From contig JAYONB010000003.1 in NCBI GenBank assembly GCA_038121105.1, positions 1 to 64,000 of the forward strand: DNA of 64,000 nt, given 5' to 3'. The translations under genes were made by a program, and so were the position numbers. Source of the DNA: CALJDF01 sp038121105. GTDB taxonomy: Bacteria; Pseudomonadota; Alphaproteobacteria; SHVP01. The stretch's first letter is position 1. Each line of letters begins with the position of its first letter. Positions 1 through 8,103 of the stretch are shown piece by piece. The notes below the pieces were generated by a model that saw only the letters and a list, made by a program, of their open reading frames with translations, did no database searches and had not been told where the DNA came from.

Positions 1-39
1 CGTTAATAAGGTCCAAACGATGCCCGCGTCGCGAGTTGT

Positions 40-54
40 TTAACCGACTGTTAA
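40..54. promoter_or_regulatory. CtrA box upstream of the first glycan genes
   Basis: The sequence reads TTAA-CCGACTG-TTAA, an exact match to the alphaproteobacterial CtrA consensus TTAA-N7-TTAA. It lies about 50 bases before the first glycosyltransferase start. ctrA itself is at 44974. Binding is inferred from the motif only. Confidence 0.7.
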
Positions 55-103
55 TCACGCTGGCCGAGTATGTGCGCGCAATGTACCCTTGCTCCGCAGG
101 CGC

Positions 104-1384
104 ATGACCAACTATCGCATATGTCGAATCAGCCGGATCGCGTATGAGCCGGCGCTCGCGTCCCTATATTTGCGCGAACCTGCCCTATCGCAGGCGTCCT
201 ACGACGCCCAACTGCAAGCGTTCTTCGACAATAGCCTGGTCTATTCGGACAGTTTCTCGGACGCGATGCGCGCGCTGGGCAACGAGGCCGTGGAGCTGAT
301 CTCCAACGCCGAGAACATCCAAAAGACTTGGGCCAAAGAGCATGGTGCGTCCTATGGCGCGGACGATTGGATCCGCGAGATTCTCTATGCCCAGATCGAA
401 GCAATCCGACCCGACGTGGTTTTCGTCCAAGGATTGAGTTCCGATCCGCAGAACTTCCAACCGACACGTGAGTTTCGCGAACGATTTCCATTCGTGCGTT
501 TGGTGGTCGGGCACTCCGGGTTTGTCAGCCCGCTTGAGGAATTGGATGGTCTCGATGCTGTGATCGGCAGCATGCCGTTCTTGCGGGACTATTACGCGAA
601 ATCGGGTGTCACGGCGCATATGGTCTATCACAGCTTCGATCCACGAAGCTTCGGGCGGATCGGCGGCGACCCTGCGTGGCGCCCCGGGTATTCGGAGCAG
701 GACAGGCCACATGGGCTGTCGTTTACTGGCACGTCGGGGGTTGGACATGGTCCTACCCACGCGACCCGTTACTGGGAGCTGGTGCACCTGATGCTGGCAC
801 AGCCGCTGGAGTGCTGGCTGGACGATCGTACAAGCGCCGCGGCCCAGGCGATTCAACCGGCACAAATGGCCAATCTGGTCGATGGCCTGACGAGCAGCGC
901 TGCACAACACGGTGCGGCACTCGCGGTGCAAGCACTGCGTGATACTTTGGCTGAAGCCTTGAGCAGCGATCAACCGTTCTTGCCGCTGGCCGGTCTGTTT
1001 CCCGAGCGCTGCCATGCACCGGTCTATGGGATCGATATGCTGGCAACGTTGAGCCAGTCCCGCATTACCGTGAACCGTCATACCGACGCGATGGGCACCA
1101 GCTTCGGCAACATGCGCGCCTTCGAAGCCACCGGGATGGGCGCCTGCATGGTGAGCGACGCGGGCGACAACGTTCGGGAGTTGTTCGAACCCGATACCGA
1201 GATCGTCACCTATGAATCTGCGGAAGAAGCGGTCGAGAAGATTCAATATTTGCGTGACCATGACGACACGCGGCAAGCGATTGCGCGCGCCGGTCAAGCG
1301 CGGACGTTGAACGAACATACCGCACGCCATCGCAGCCACGCCTTCCACGAGATCATCAGCAATGCGCTGAAACTGGCAGCTTGA
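104..1384 (+). CDS. CgeB-like glycosyltransferase family 1 protein
   Basis: This 426-residue protein is probably a GT-B glycosyltransferase of the CgeB/spore-maturation-like type. The C-terminal third contains SRITVNRHTDAMGTSFGNMR, then a stretch around EATGMGACMVSD and FEPDTEIVTYES, which matches the sugar-nucleotide-binding half of this family (glyco_trans_1_2). No signal peptide or membrane segment is seen, so it should act in the cytoplasm. An in-frame TTG at 89 would add five residues, but ATG 104 gives a more normal N-terminus (MTNYRI). It is the first of three + strand genes behind a CtrA box and overlaps the next gene by one base. Its acceptor and sugar donor cannot be told from sequence. 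Confidence 0.7.
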   Translation: MTNYRICRISRIAYEPALASLYLREPALSQASYDAQLQAFFDNSLVYSDSFSDAMRALGNEAVELISNAENIQKTWAKEHGASYGADDWIREILYAQIEAIRPDVVFVQGLSSDPQNFQPTREFRERFPFVRLVVGHSGFVSPLEELDGLDAVIGSMPFLRDYYAKSGVTAHMVYHSFDPRSFGRIGGDPAWRPGYSEQDRPHGLSFTGTSGVGHGPTHATRYWELVHLMLAQPLECWLDDRTSAAAQAIQPAQMANLVDGLTSSAAQHGAALAVQALRDTLAEALSSDQPFLPLAGLFPERCHAPVYGIDMLATLSQSRITVNRHTDAMGTSFGNMRAFEATGMGACMVSDAGDNVRELFEPDTEIVTYESAEEAVEKIQYLRDHDDTRQAIARAGQARTLNEHTARHRSHAFHEIISNALKLAA

Positions 1385-2472
1385 TGACTGCCGACCCCGC
1401 GATATCCGACCCTAACGAGGAAATGCGTGCGGTTGAGCCGTTGTTCGACGCAATGCGCGGCCAGACGGGCGCAGTCGCGTTGTCCGCCCTTCACCAACAG
1501 CCATGGTTCGACGAACTCGTTGCATATTTTGACGGCTACCCCGCGCATGCGCTGACCAAAGCGGCCTGCCGGGCCTACATGTACGAGTTGGTGCGCGCAT
1601 TGAAACCCCGGTTTGCGATCGAGATCGGCACCTATCGGGCGGGCACGACCGAAGTGATGGCCAGGGCGATGCACGTCAACGGTGGCGGTCTTATACTGAC
1701 CATTGACCCCTACGGCGGCCACCGCTTGCCCGGCATTCTTGAGGCGTGGCCCGAACCACTGGCGGCACTGGTCAACTTTCTGCCGGTCAATTCGATGGAT
1801 TTGTTTGTTCAGCTCGATCGGTTGGGCACAACCGTCGATCTGGCCTTTGTCGACGGCAATCACGCCTACGCGTTTGCCTATTACGATCTCGCCGCGGCCG
1901 CCAAATGGGTCGCCCCGGGCGGTGTCGTTGTGTTGGACGATTACGACCAGCCCGGCGTGTTTTGGGCGGCCAAACATTTCTTGGATGCCCACGCCGACTG
2001 GCAAGAAATCTCGGGTGTGTTCGACGATCTCGACGCGAGCGCGCCGTTCGACACGATGCGACCGACAATTCCGGACACCAAGTTCCTGGTGCTCCAGCGC
2101 ACGCCGCGAATCCGGTTGGGGAACGGCACGCCACTGAGCTTCGAGATTCCGAACCTCGACGCGCCCGGTCTAGCGGGCATCGGGGTGCCGATCGACGCTC
2201 CTTGCGCCGGCACGCTGCACGCCAAGGTTTTTTTGCGGTCGTTTTTCCGAGACGGCGCCAACGGCGATCCTGAACAAATGCAAACGATGATCTCGACGCC
2301 GGTCGCAGCCGGCCGCCACGGCATCGCGGCACGATTCGACGGCGCATTGTTCAACACCCATCCGCTGGACCTGACCCGACGGGAGGTCGAGATCATTCTG
2401 ATTTGGCAGCCCGAGTCCGGTGACGCCGCCCTGACGCTCACCGCCCCGCCACAGCCCATCGCGGCCGACTAA
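1384..2472 (+). CDS. class I SAM-dependent methyltransferase
   Basis: The protein has a Rossmann-type SAM-binding core. IEIGTYRAGTTEVMARAM is motif I, LTIDPYGG carries the acidic residue at the end of strand 2, and VDLAFVDGNHAYAFAYYDL with APGGVVVLDDYD resembles the Methyltransf_24 group. A C-terminal region of about 130 residues (from VLQRTPRIRLGNG) is beta-rich and not recognised. The ATG lies inside the stop of the preceding glycosyltransferase (TGATG), so translation is probably coupled. The context suggests O- or N-methylation of a sugar or glycan intermediate, but the substrate is unknown. Confidence 0.75.
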   Translation: MTADPAISDPNEEMRAVEPLFDAMRGQTGAVALSALHQQPWFDELVAYFDGYPAHALTKAACRAYMYELVRALKPRFAIEIGTYRAGTTEVMARAMHVNGGGLILTIDPYGGHRLPGILEAWPEPLAALVNFLPVNSMDLFVQLDRLGTTVDLAFVDGNHAYAFAYYDLAAAAKWVAPGGVVVLDDYDQPGVFWAAKHFLDAHADWQEISGVFDDLDASAPFDTMRPTIPDTKFLVLQRTPRIRLGNGTPLSFEIPNLDAPGLAGIGVPIDAPCAGTLHAKVFLRSFFRDGANGDPEQMQTMISTPVAAGRHGIAARFDGALFNTHPLDLTRREVEIILIWQPESGDAALTLTAPPQPIAAD

Positions 2473-2483
2473 GGACCGAAATC

Positions 2484-3251
2484 ATGATCGGGATTGACCC
2501 CGCCATCGACGACACGATCGCGACGCTGATCGAAACGATCAACGAGAAGCTCAACAAGACCTGCTTCTACAACGATCGGATGATCACGTTCGACAAATCG
2601 ACGGCCTTCCTGACCAAGAACGAGCGCTTCAAGCGTGCCTTCGACAAATGCGCGCTGAACGACGAAGACCGCAGCCGGTCGTGGCGTATGCACACCCTGG
2701 CGTGGGCCGCCGATATCGCGATGCAGCTTGAGGGCGATTTCGTCGAGTGCGGTGTGTTCGAAGGGTTCATGTCGCAGACAATCGTCGAATATGTCGGGTT
2801 CGCCGACACGTCGCGGACGTTCTACCTGTACGATACGTTCGAAGGGTTTTCGCCGAAATATTCAGAGCCTGACGACTTTGGGACGGGCTCAGGTTTTTAC
2901 GACTTTGCCAACAAGGTTTACGGCCGTGACGGACTCTACGAAGACGTCGTGAAGCGCTTCGCCCCCTACCCCAACACCAAAGTGATCCGCGGCGTCGTAC
3001 CCGATGTGCTGCACGAGGACAGTCCAGACACCATTGCCTACCTGCACATCGATATGAATTCGCCGCGTGCGGAGAAGGGCGCGTTGGAGGTTCTGTTCGA
3101 TCGCGTCGTGCCGGGTGGTGTGATCGTGTTCGACGATTACGGTTGGCTGTCTTATGCCAAACAAATGGAAGCGGCAGACAGCTTCATGAACGAACGCGGC
3201 TATTTTGTGTTGGAATTGCCGACCGGCCAAGGCCTGACCGTCAAGCGCTAG
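2484..3251 (+). CDS. TylF/macrocin-type O-methyltransferase
   Basis: This 255-residue protein matches the TylF family of sugar O-methyltransferases. DFVECGVFEGFMSQTI is the SAM-binding motif, FYLYDTFEGF is the typical family block, and YLHIDMNSPRAEKGALEVLF with PGGVIVFDDYGW carries the metal- and sugar-binding acids. In characterised members (TylF, NovP, MycF) the enzyme methylates a deoxysugar hydroxyl using Mg2+. An AAGGA ribosome-binding site lies 8 bases before the ATG. It ends the + strand block and is separated by only 3 bases from the convergent FkbM-type gene. Confidence 0.8.
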   Translation: MIGIDPAIDDTIATLIETINEKLNKTCFYNDRMITFDKSTAFLTKNERFKRAFDKCALNDEDRSRSWRMHTLAWAADIAMQLEGDFVECGVFEGFMSQTIVEYVGFADTSRTFYLYDTFEGFSPKYSEPDDFGTGSGFYDFANKVYGRDGLYEDVVKRFAPYPNTKVIRGVVPDVLHEDSPDTIAYLHIDMNSPRAEKGALEVLFDRVVPGGVIVFDDYGWLSYAKQMEAADSFMNERGYFVLELPTGQGLTVKR

Positions 3252-3254
3252 ACG

Positions 3255-4253
3255 TCAGTCGAACGCGGGGTTGGCCACGGCGAGGACGCCGTCTTGGGTG
3301 GCGAACGATCCGTCGGGCGTCTCGAAAGCCGTTTCCGGGCTCCAATCGATTTCAATCCTGAAACCGTGCGAGCGGAACATCTCCCCCATGGCGTCGTGGA
3401 CATCTAGACCGTGGGTGCCGAGGTGGATCCAGCCAATCCGATGCGACATCAGGTCGATGAAGGGTGGCAATGCCGTGTACTCTGCCGACTGAATATCGAT
3501 CTCGAGATAGTCCACATGATCGAGCGGGCCGAGGATATCGCCCAGGGTGACCGAACTCATAAGACGAAGCTCAGCTTGAACATCGGTATTGTTGAGCGTG
3601 GCGAATAGCCCGGTCGTGCCGTCGCGTAGCAGCGATGCGAAGGCCTGTTCGGTGTGGCCGGCGTTTTTGATCGACTCGACCAACATGTCGATGGCCGGTG
3701 CCGAACTGATCGCCGCATTGGCGCCGGTGCGGGTGGTCGCGCATGGGAAGATGACCGGTTTGTTGTCGCCGCCGACAACAGCGTTGATCAAAGTGAGATC
3801 GGCGATATCGACCTCGTTGTCGGCGAAATGCTCGGCGACCATGGCGCACATATGAGGATCGCCCTCAACGCCGACCAGACGATAAGGCATCGGCCGCATC
3901 GCGCGCAGCAGATGAACTGCATTGACCAACGGGCCCCCGTAGTGCGCCCCGAGGGACACCATCGTGAAGCGTTCTTTCGCACGGGTGATGGCTCGACTGG
4001 TGGAAACCCATTCGGCAAAACCCTCGCCGTCCGCGATCGTCGGGAGCTTTTTCGTAACGTACCGGGGCGGCTGGTTGCCGGCCGGGTCAAACGGCGTGAG
4101 AACGCCCAGAAAATTGCACCCGCGCCCAGCGTTAAGATGGCCGGACCACGGCGTGAGAGTGGGGAGCACGGCGGATAGGTACGTGGCCTCGGTGGTATCG
4201 ATGCGAACAGCCATCGCGGAATCCGCTGTGGGTTGAGGTGCAGCGAATGGCAT
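3255..4253 (-). CDS. FkbM-like methyltransferase
   Basis: The protein is 332 residues. The motifs FTMVSLGAHYGGPLVNAVHLL, VGVEGDPHMCAMVAEHFADN and especially DHVDYLEIDIQSAEYTALP near the C-terminus match FkbM-family methyltransferases, which commonly methylate sugars in bacterial surface glycans. The start is uncertain: ATG 4253 has no clear Shine-Dalgarno, and an in-frame ATG at 4214 also lacks one. It is the last gene of a three-gene - strand unit with a radical SAM protein and a GT2 glycosyltransferase. Confidence 0.7.
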   Translation of the reverse strand: MPFAAPQPTADSAMAVRIDTTEATYLSAVLPTLTPWSGHLNAGRGCNFLGVLTPFDPAGNQPPRYVTKKLPTIADGEGFAEWVSTSRAITRAKERFTMVSLGAHYGGPLVNAVHLLRAMRPMPYRLVGVEGDPHMCAMVAEHFADNEVDIADLTLINAVVGGDNKPVIFPCATTRTGANAAISSAPAIDMLVESIKNAGHTEQAFASLLRDGTTGLFATLNNTDVQAELRLMSSVTLGDILGPLDHVDYLEIDIQSAEYTALPPFIDLMSHRIGWIHLGTHGLDVHDAMGEMFRSHGFRIEIDWSPETAFETPDGSFATQDGVLAVANPAFD

Positions 4254-4263
4254 TAGGACGGGA

Positions 4264-5451
4264 TCAGGAGGCGAGATCGCCGTATTGCGTGAGATACTGC
4301 TCGACCTGCGAGCGCAGACTCTGCGTATCGGTATCGGCCACGTAGGTGCAGGTCTCGCATTCCGGCTTGAGATCGCCGGTCAACAACGTGCGGCGCCAAT
4401 CCATCATCTCGGCGGAGTTGATCGAGTCCGTGATCGGTTTGCCGAGAACGTTGTCCACCATCGTGTCCTTGACTATGCAACACGGCGGCACGTCGCCGTT
4501 CCAGAAGACGTAATAGAAGTCCCACGGCATCATGCAACTCTTGGTGCGGCGGGTTCCTGGCGGGTAGATCGGCGCCGTCGTCTTGGCGTCTTCACCGCCG
4601 TTCAAACCGGCATTGATCTCTTCGAGAATGTCGGGCTGGATCGACAGGTTAATGCGGTTCTCCGCAAGTGATACCGCGGCCCTCAGGGCCTGGACGCCGG
4701 CATGAAGCCCGGCATCATCCAAAGTTCGGATCTGGTAGACCTGAGTCGCGTTGGGATTGTCGCGCAGATCGTTAATGCCGCCCGAAACCTCTTCAAGGTC
4801 GACGTAACGCACCATCGAGACTTGGGCGAAACCGTTGGCAATGGCGAAAGCCACGGTCTTGTCGGCGTGGCTGAAGTTTTTGTCGTGAAGGACGACATTG
4901 CAGACGAATTCCGGGATCGGGCGGCCGGTTGCGATCGCCCGAGCGCGGACCAATTGCATGTTCAACGTGATGGTCCGCAAATCGGCGCGATACCGAATTT
5001 TTTTCAGCAGCGCCGCGTCGGAGGTATCGAGGCTGATCAGTATCTGTCGAAACTGCGAGAAGACGTCGACCTCTTCGTCCGAGAAAATCCCTTTCGAGAA
5101 ATTGCTGATCGTCCGCAGGTCGATACCCATGGCGAGGATGCGGCGGGCGACATCGGTCCAGCCCGTGAACATCGTGATTTCGGCGTCGCCCGACATGGTC
5201 ACGTAGTCGACCGGAAAGTCGCGCAAGAAATCGACGATGCCTTCGATCAAGAGCGGATTGGCGTCTTTGCCGCGTCGCGACAGCGGCGCAAAATGACAAT
5301 AGACGCATGCGAGGTTGCAAGTGGTGGTCAACTCGACACCCATCTGGCGCAAACGCCGAATGCGCAGCAACTGCTCCGGGATGTCTTTCACCGCCTCGGC
5401 GGCGTCGACCACGGCGAGATCCTGGGGGTCGGAATGGGCGTGAACGGTCAT
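4264..5451 (-). CDS. radical SAM/SPASM-domain protein
   Basis: The 395-residue protein has the [4Fe-4S]-SAM motif CNLACVYC near residue 45, followed by VTMSGDAEITMF, equivalent to the usual GGEP strand. A C-terminal SPASM-like cluster region has Cys residues in SCMMPWDFYY, DVPPCC and PECETC. Such proteins catalyse radical chemistry and occur in polysaccharide loci, where some modify sugars, but this one's substrate is unknown. It sits between the FkbM and GT2 genes with short gaps (10 and 14 bases), so the three are likely co-transcribed from the promoter near 6811. Confidence 0.8.
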   Translation of the reverse strand: MTVHAHSDPQDLAVVDAAEAVKDIPEQLLRIRRLRQMGVELTTTCNLACVYCHFAPLSRRGKDANPLLIEGIVDFLRDFPVDYVTMSGDAEITMFTGWTDVARRILAMGIDLRTISNFSKGIFSDEEVDVFSQFRQILISLDTSDAALLKKIRYRADLRTITLNMQLVRARAIATGRPIPEFVCNVVLHDKNFSHADKTVAFAIANGFAQVSMVRYVDLEEVSGGINDLRDNPNATQVYQIRTLDDAGLHAGVQALRAAVSLAENRINLSIQPDILEEINAGLNGGEDAKTTAPIYPPGTRRTKSCMMPWDFYYVFWNGDVPPCCIVKDTMVDNVLGKPITDSINSAEMMDWRRTLLTGDLKPECETCTYVADTDTQSLRSQVEQYLTQYGDLAS

Positions 5452-5465
5452 CGGGTTAATCCCTT

Positions 5466-6761
5466 TTAGTGAGTAGCGGCGACCTGGGCGCGACGAGGTG
5501 ACTCGGTTTCGATAAGTGCGGCTTCGTCCAGATAGTCTTCGACGGACAATCCCTCGAGCGGAGCAAACCGCGCGGCATTTTCGAGCGCTTCGAAAGTTCT
5601 GAATTTGTGCACCCAGAACCCGGCTTTTTCGGAAAGCTCCTCACGCAGGCTGTCGTCATTGCCAATCACGAGGTCGGCAAGGGTTAGATTGAGGCCAAGG
5701 ATTTCGGCCCGGCTACCGACGGCGACGATGTCGTCTTGGCGCAAATCCGAGACCAATTCGCGCAGCGCCCCCGCGTCTTCACCTGCTTCGATAAAGATGC
5801 GATCGATCGGGCTCATAGAGGTGATCAACGCCGTCACCCCTTCGGCGATGAAGTTGAGGCGGTGCTGCGACCACGCTTCCTCGATTTTCTTTTCGGCCTC
5901 TTCGGGCAGATAAACCCGGGCGCGGAGCAATAGGTCACGACCAATGAGATAGGCGCCCCGGCCAATCGCGCGGTCGGCGGCAACGAAATATTGCTTGGCC
6001 AAAACGTGCGTGACCATTTGCGCCCCAACACCGGAGCGCATCGGTCCGAACTGGGAGAAAAACAGTTCGTAGTCCGCGAGATAGCATTGCAAGACATCGG
6101 CACGATAGAGGTTCTGCGATTCTTGGTCGCCGTGGAGTGTCACCCGCACCATCGTGTCTTCGATCATCAGGAGATCGCCGTACTTGGTTAGAAGAGCCGC
6201 ACCGTAAAAGTCGAACCCATATTGATTCTGAAAAGGCATGTGCGAACGATGCAAGATATCGGTGCGAACGATCGGCAATTCGGGGGTAGCCGCATTGAGG
6301 TACCAGTAGATGAGATCGCGTTGGCTAACACGGGTCTCGCGCTCGATCGCGACGGCCCTGAATTTGCACTCGTCGCTGTCCGGCAGCCAGCCCTCCCAGG
6401 CGCCGTAGACCGCCGAAATCGTAGGATCGGCATCGAGTCGACGGACTGCCTTGAGGAGCCCCTCTTCGACAACGAAATCGTCGTCGGAGGTACAAATAGC
6501 GTATCGGCCGCCTGCACTGTTCATGGCGGCCATCTGTGACTCGAAGAAACTCAGGGGCGTTTGCTGCCGGACGTAAACAACGGACTTGAGTTCCGACCGA
6601 TACGCCTCGACGACTTGGGCGGTGTCGTCGTCGGAGCAGTTGTCGGAAACCACGACTTCGTAGTCGAGGTCTTTGAACGTTGCGATATGGCGCAGGTGGC
6701 GCGCCAACCAGAGCCGACGATTTCGCGTCGGGATACAAATGCTTATTGCTGGGCGATGCAC
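5466..6761 (-). CDS. GT2 family glycosyltransferase
   Basis: The N-terminal 200 residues are a GT-A fold: ISICIPTRNRRLWLARHLR, DYEVVVSDNCSDDDTAQVV and CTSDDDFVVEEGL, the last carrying the DXD-like metal site. The remaining 200 residues are helical and unrecognised. I chose GTG 6761 because GGAGGGG lies 6 bases before it. An in-frame TTG at 6794 would add 11 residues and bring the start to within 17 bases of the CtrA box. It is the first gene of the - strand unit. Donor and acceptor are unknown. Confidence 0.8.
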   Translation of the reverse strand: MHRPAISICIPTRNRRLWLARHLRHIATFKDLDYEVVVSDNCSDDDTAQVVEAYRSELKSVVYVRQQTPLSFFESQMAAMNSAGGRYAICTSDDDFVVEEGLLKAVRRLDADPTISAVYGAWEGWLPDSDECKFRAVAIERETRVSQRDLIYWYLNAATPELPIVRTDILHRSHMPFQNQYGFDFYGAALLTKYGDLLMIEDTMVRVTLHGDQESQNLYRADVLQCYLADYELFFSQFGPMRSGVGAQMVTHVLAKQYFVAADRAIGRGAYLIGRDLLLRARVYLPEEAEKKIEEAWSQHRLNFIAEGVTALITSMSPIDRIFIEAGEDAGALRELVSDLRQDDIVAVGSRAEILGLNLTLADLVIGNDDSLREELSEKAGFWVHKFRTFEALENAARFAPLEGLSVEDYLDEAALIETESPRRAQVAATH

Positions 6762-6810
6762 GTCGGGCCCCTCCGTCCTGAATTCGGAGATCAACCTAGT
6801 GCTTTCATGT

Positions 6811-6825
6811 TTAACAGACTGTTAA
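6811..6825. promoter_or_regulatory. CtrA box in divergent glycan promoter region
   Basis: TTAA-CAGACTG-TTAA is a perfect CtrA consensus in the 126-base gap between the - strand GT2 unit and the + strand heptose operon. It is 50 bases from the GT2 start and 62 bases from the heptose gene start, so it could serve either or both directions. Confidence 0.7.
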
Positions 6826-6887
6826 GAATACCTGTGCCTTCATAGGGCTTCGCGGCAGAAAGCTGCGGGACTTTGTGAGGACGACAC

Positions 6888-8093
6888 GTGTCACAACCGG
6901 CACATCCGATACGGCAAGCAGTGATTTTGGCGGGCGGCCTGGGAACGCGGCTACGCCCGCTTACCGACCATTGCGCCAAACCAATGGTGGAGATTAACGG
7001 GCGACCGTTCCTCGACTACTTGTTCGAGTTGCTGCACGAGCAAGGTATCGCGCGCGTGTTGCTATTGCTGGGTTACCAGGCCGATAGCGTTATCGATCAC
7101 TACCGCGCCAACCCGCCCGAGGGCCTTCATCTCGATTTTCAAGTCTCGCCGGTTGAGGACGAGACCGGTCGCCGATTGAAGCGCGCCGCCGCACGCTTGG
7201 ACGATACGTTCTTGCTGCTGTATTGCGACAACTATTGCCCCGTTGATTTGGCGAAGGCTTGGGCCCAGCGAGACGCCCTAGGCACATCACTACAGATCAC
7301 GGTCTATGCGAACCGAGATGGGAGTTCGCGCGACAACCTTTCGGTGACCGAAGACGGCCTTGTGGCGGTCTATAGCAAGAGCCGCACGGCAGCCGATCTG
7401 GCTGGCGTGGACATCGGTTTTGCGTTGGTCGATCGCACCGTCGTGACCGATCTACCTGAGGACAACATTTCTTTCGAAGCGCACGCCTATCCCCGAGCAA
7501 TCGACCGTAAGGCGCTTTCGGCCTTCGTCACCGAACACCGGTACTATTCGATCGGCAGCTTGGAGCGGTTGGACGAAACCGCGCGGTTTCTTGCACGCCC
7601 CCCCACGGTGTTGCTCGACCGAGACGGTGTCTTGAACCGAAAAATGGGCCGCGCAGAATACGTCTGCGACTGGTCCCAGTGGGAGTGGCTACCGGGTGCG
7701 TTGGATGCCGTGGCCCGGCTCCATGCGCGTGGGTATCGCGTGATCGTGGCCACGAACCAGCCTGGTATTGCTCGGGGACATCTGACACCGAGCGCGCTCG
7801 ACGCCATCCACGAGCGAATGCGTGCCGATGTACGCGCTGCAGGCGGCGATGTCGCGGCGATCTATCACTGCCCGCACGGTTGGGACGAAAACTGCGATTG
7901 CCGAAAGCCCGCACCGGGCCTGCTGTTTCAGGCCCAAAAAGATTTCGCGCTCGATCTGAGTCGCAACACCTTCATCGGGGACGACGACCGGGATCGCCAG
8001 GCGGCCGAGGCCGCCGGATGCCATTTCATTCACGTTTCCGAAGACCGCCCGCTGATCAAGGCGGTCGACGAACTTCTCCATCACGCCGCTTAG
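6888..8093 (+). CDS. fused heptose-1-phosphate nucleotidyltransferase and heptose-bisphosphate phosphatase
   Basis: Two enzymes of activated-heptose synthesis are fused in 401 residues. Residues about 8-225 are a nucleotidyltransferase (LAGGLGTRLRPLTDHCAKPM, then LLLYCDN), like HddC, which makes GDP-D-glycero-alpha-D-manno-heptose. Residues about 235-400 are a HAD phosphatase of the GmhB type: DRDGVLN, TNQPGIARG, the zinc ligands CPHGWDENCDC and GDDDRDRQAAEAAG. The GTG start has GAGG 7 bases upstream. With the kinase at 16841 this supplies kinase, phosphatase and nucleotidyltransferase; the isomerase GmhA is not in the window. The nucleotide (GDP rather than ADP) is inferred from HddA/HddC similarity. 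Confidence 0.85.
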   Translation: MSQPAHPIRQAVILAGGLGTRLRPLTDHCAKPMVEINGRPFLDYLFELLHEQGIARVLLLLGYQADSVIDHYRANPPEGLHLDFQVSPVEDETGRRLKRAAARLDDTFLLLYCDNYCPVDLAKAWAQRDALGTSLQITVYANRDGSSRDNLSVTEDGLVAVYSKSRTAADLAGVDIGFALVDRTVVTDLPEDNISFEAHAYPRAIDRKALSAFVTEHRYYSIGSLERLDETARFLARPPTVLLDRDGVLNRKMGRAEYVCDWSQWEWLPGALDAVARLHARGYRVIVATNQPGIARGHLTPSALDAIHERMRADVRAAGGDVAAIYHCPHGWDENCDCRKPAPGLLFQAQKDFALDLSRNTFIGDDDRDRQAAEAAGCHFIHVSEDRPLIKAVDELLHHAA

Positions 8094-8103
8094 GAAGGAC
8101 AGC

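Noticed and set aside
61..76. TGGCCGAGTATGTGCG with GG-N10-GC spacing before the first glycosyltransferase, a possible sigma-54 promoter.
   Set aside because: The -12 element lacks the TTGC core (GTGC) and only the GG/GC dinucleotides fit, which is common by chance. The CtrA box just upstream is the better signal.
185..1348. 387-codon open frame on the - strand opposite the first glycosyltransferase.
   Set aside because: The protein is rich in His, Arg and Gln with no family resemblance, typical of the antisense frame of GC-rich coding DNA.
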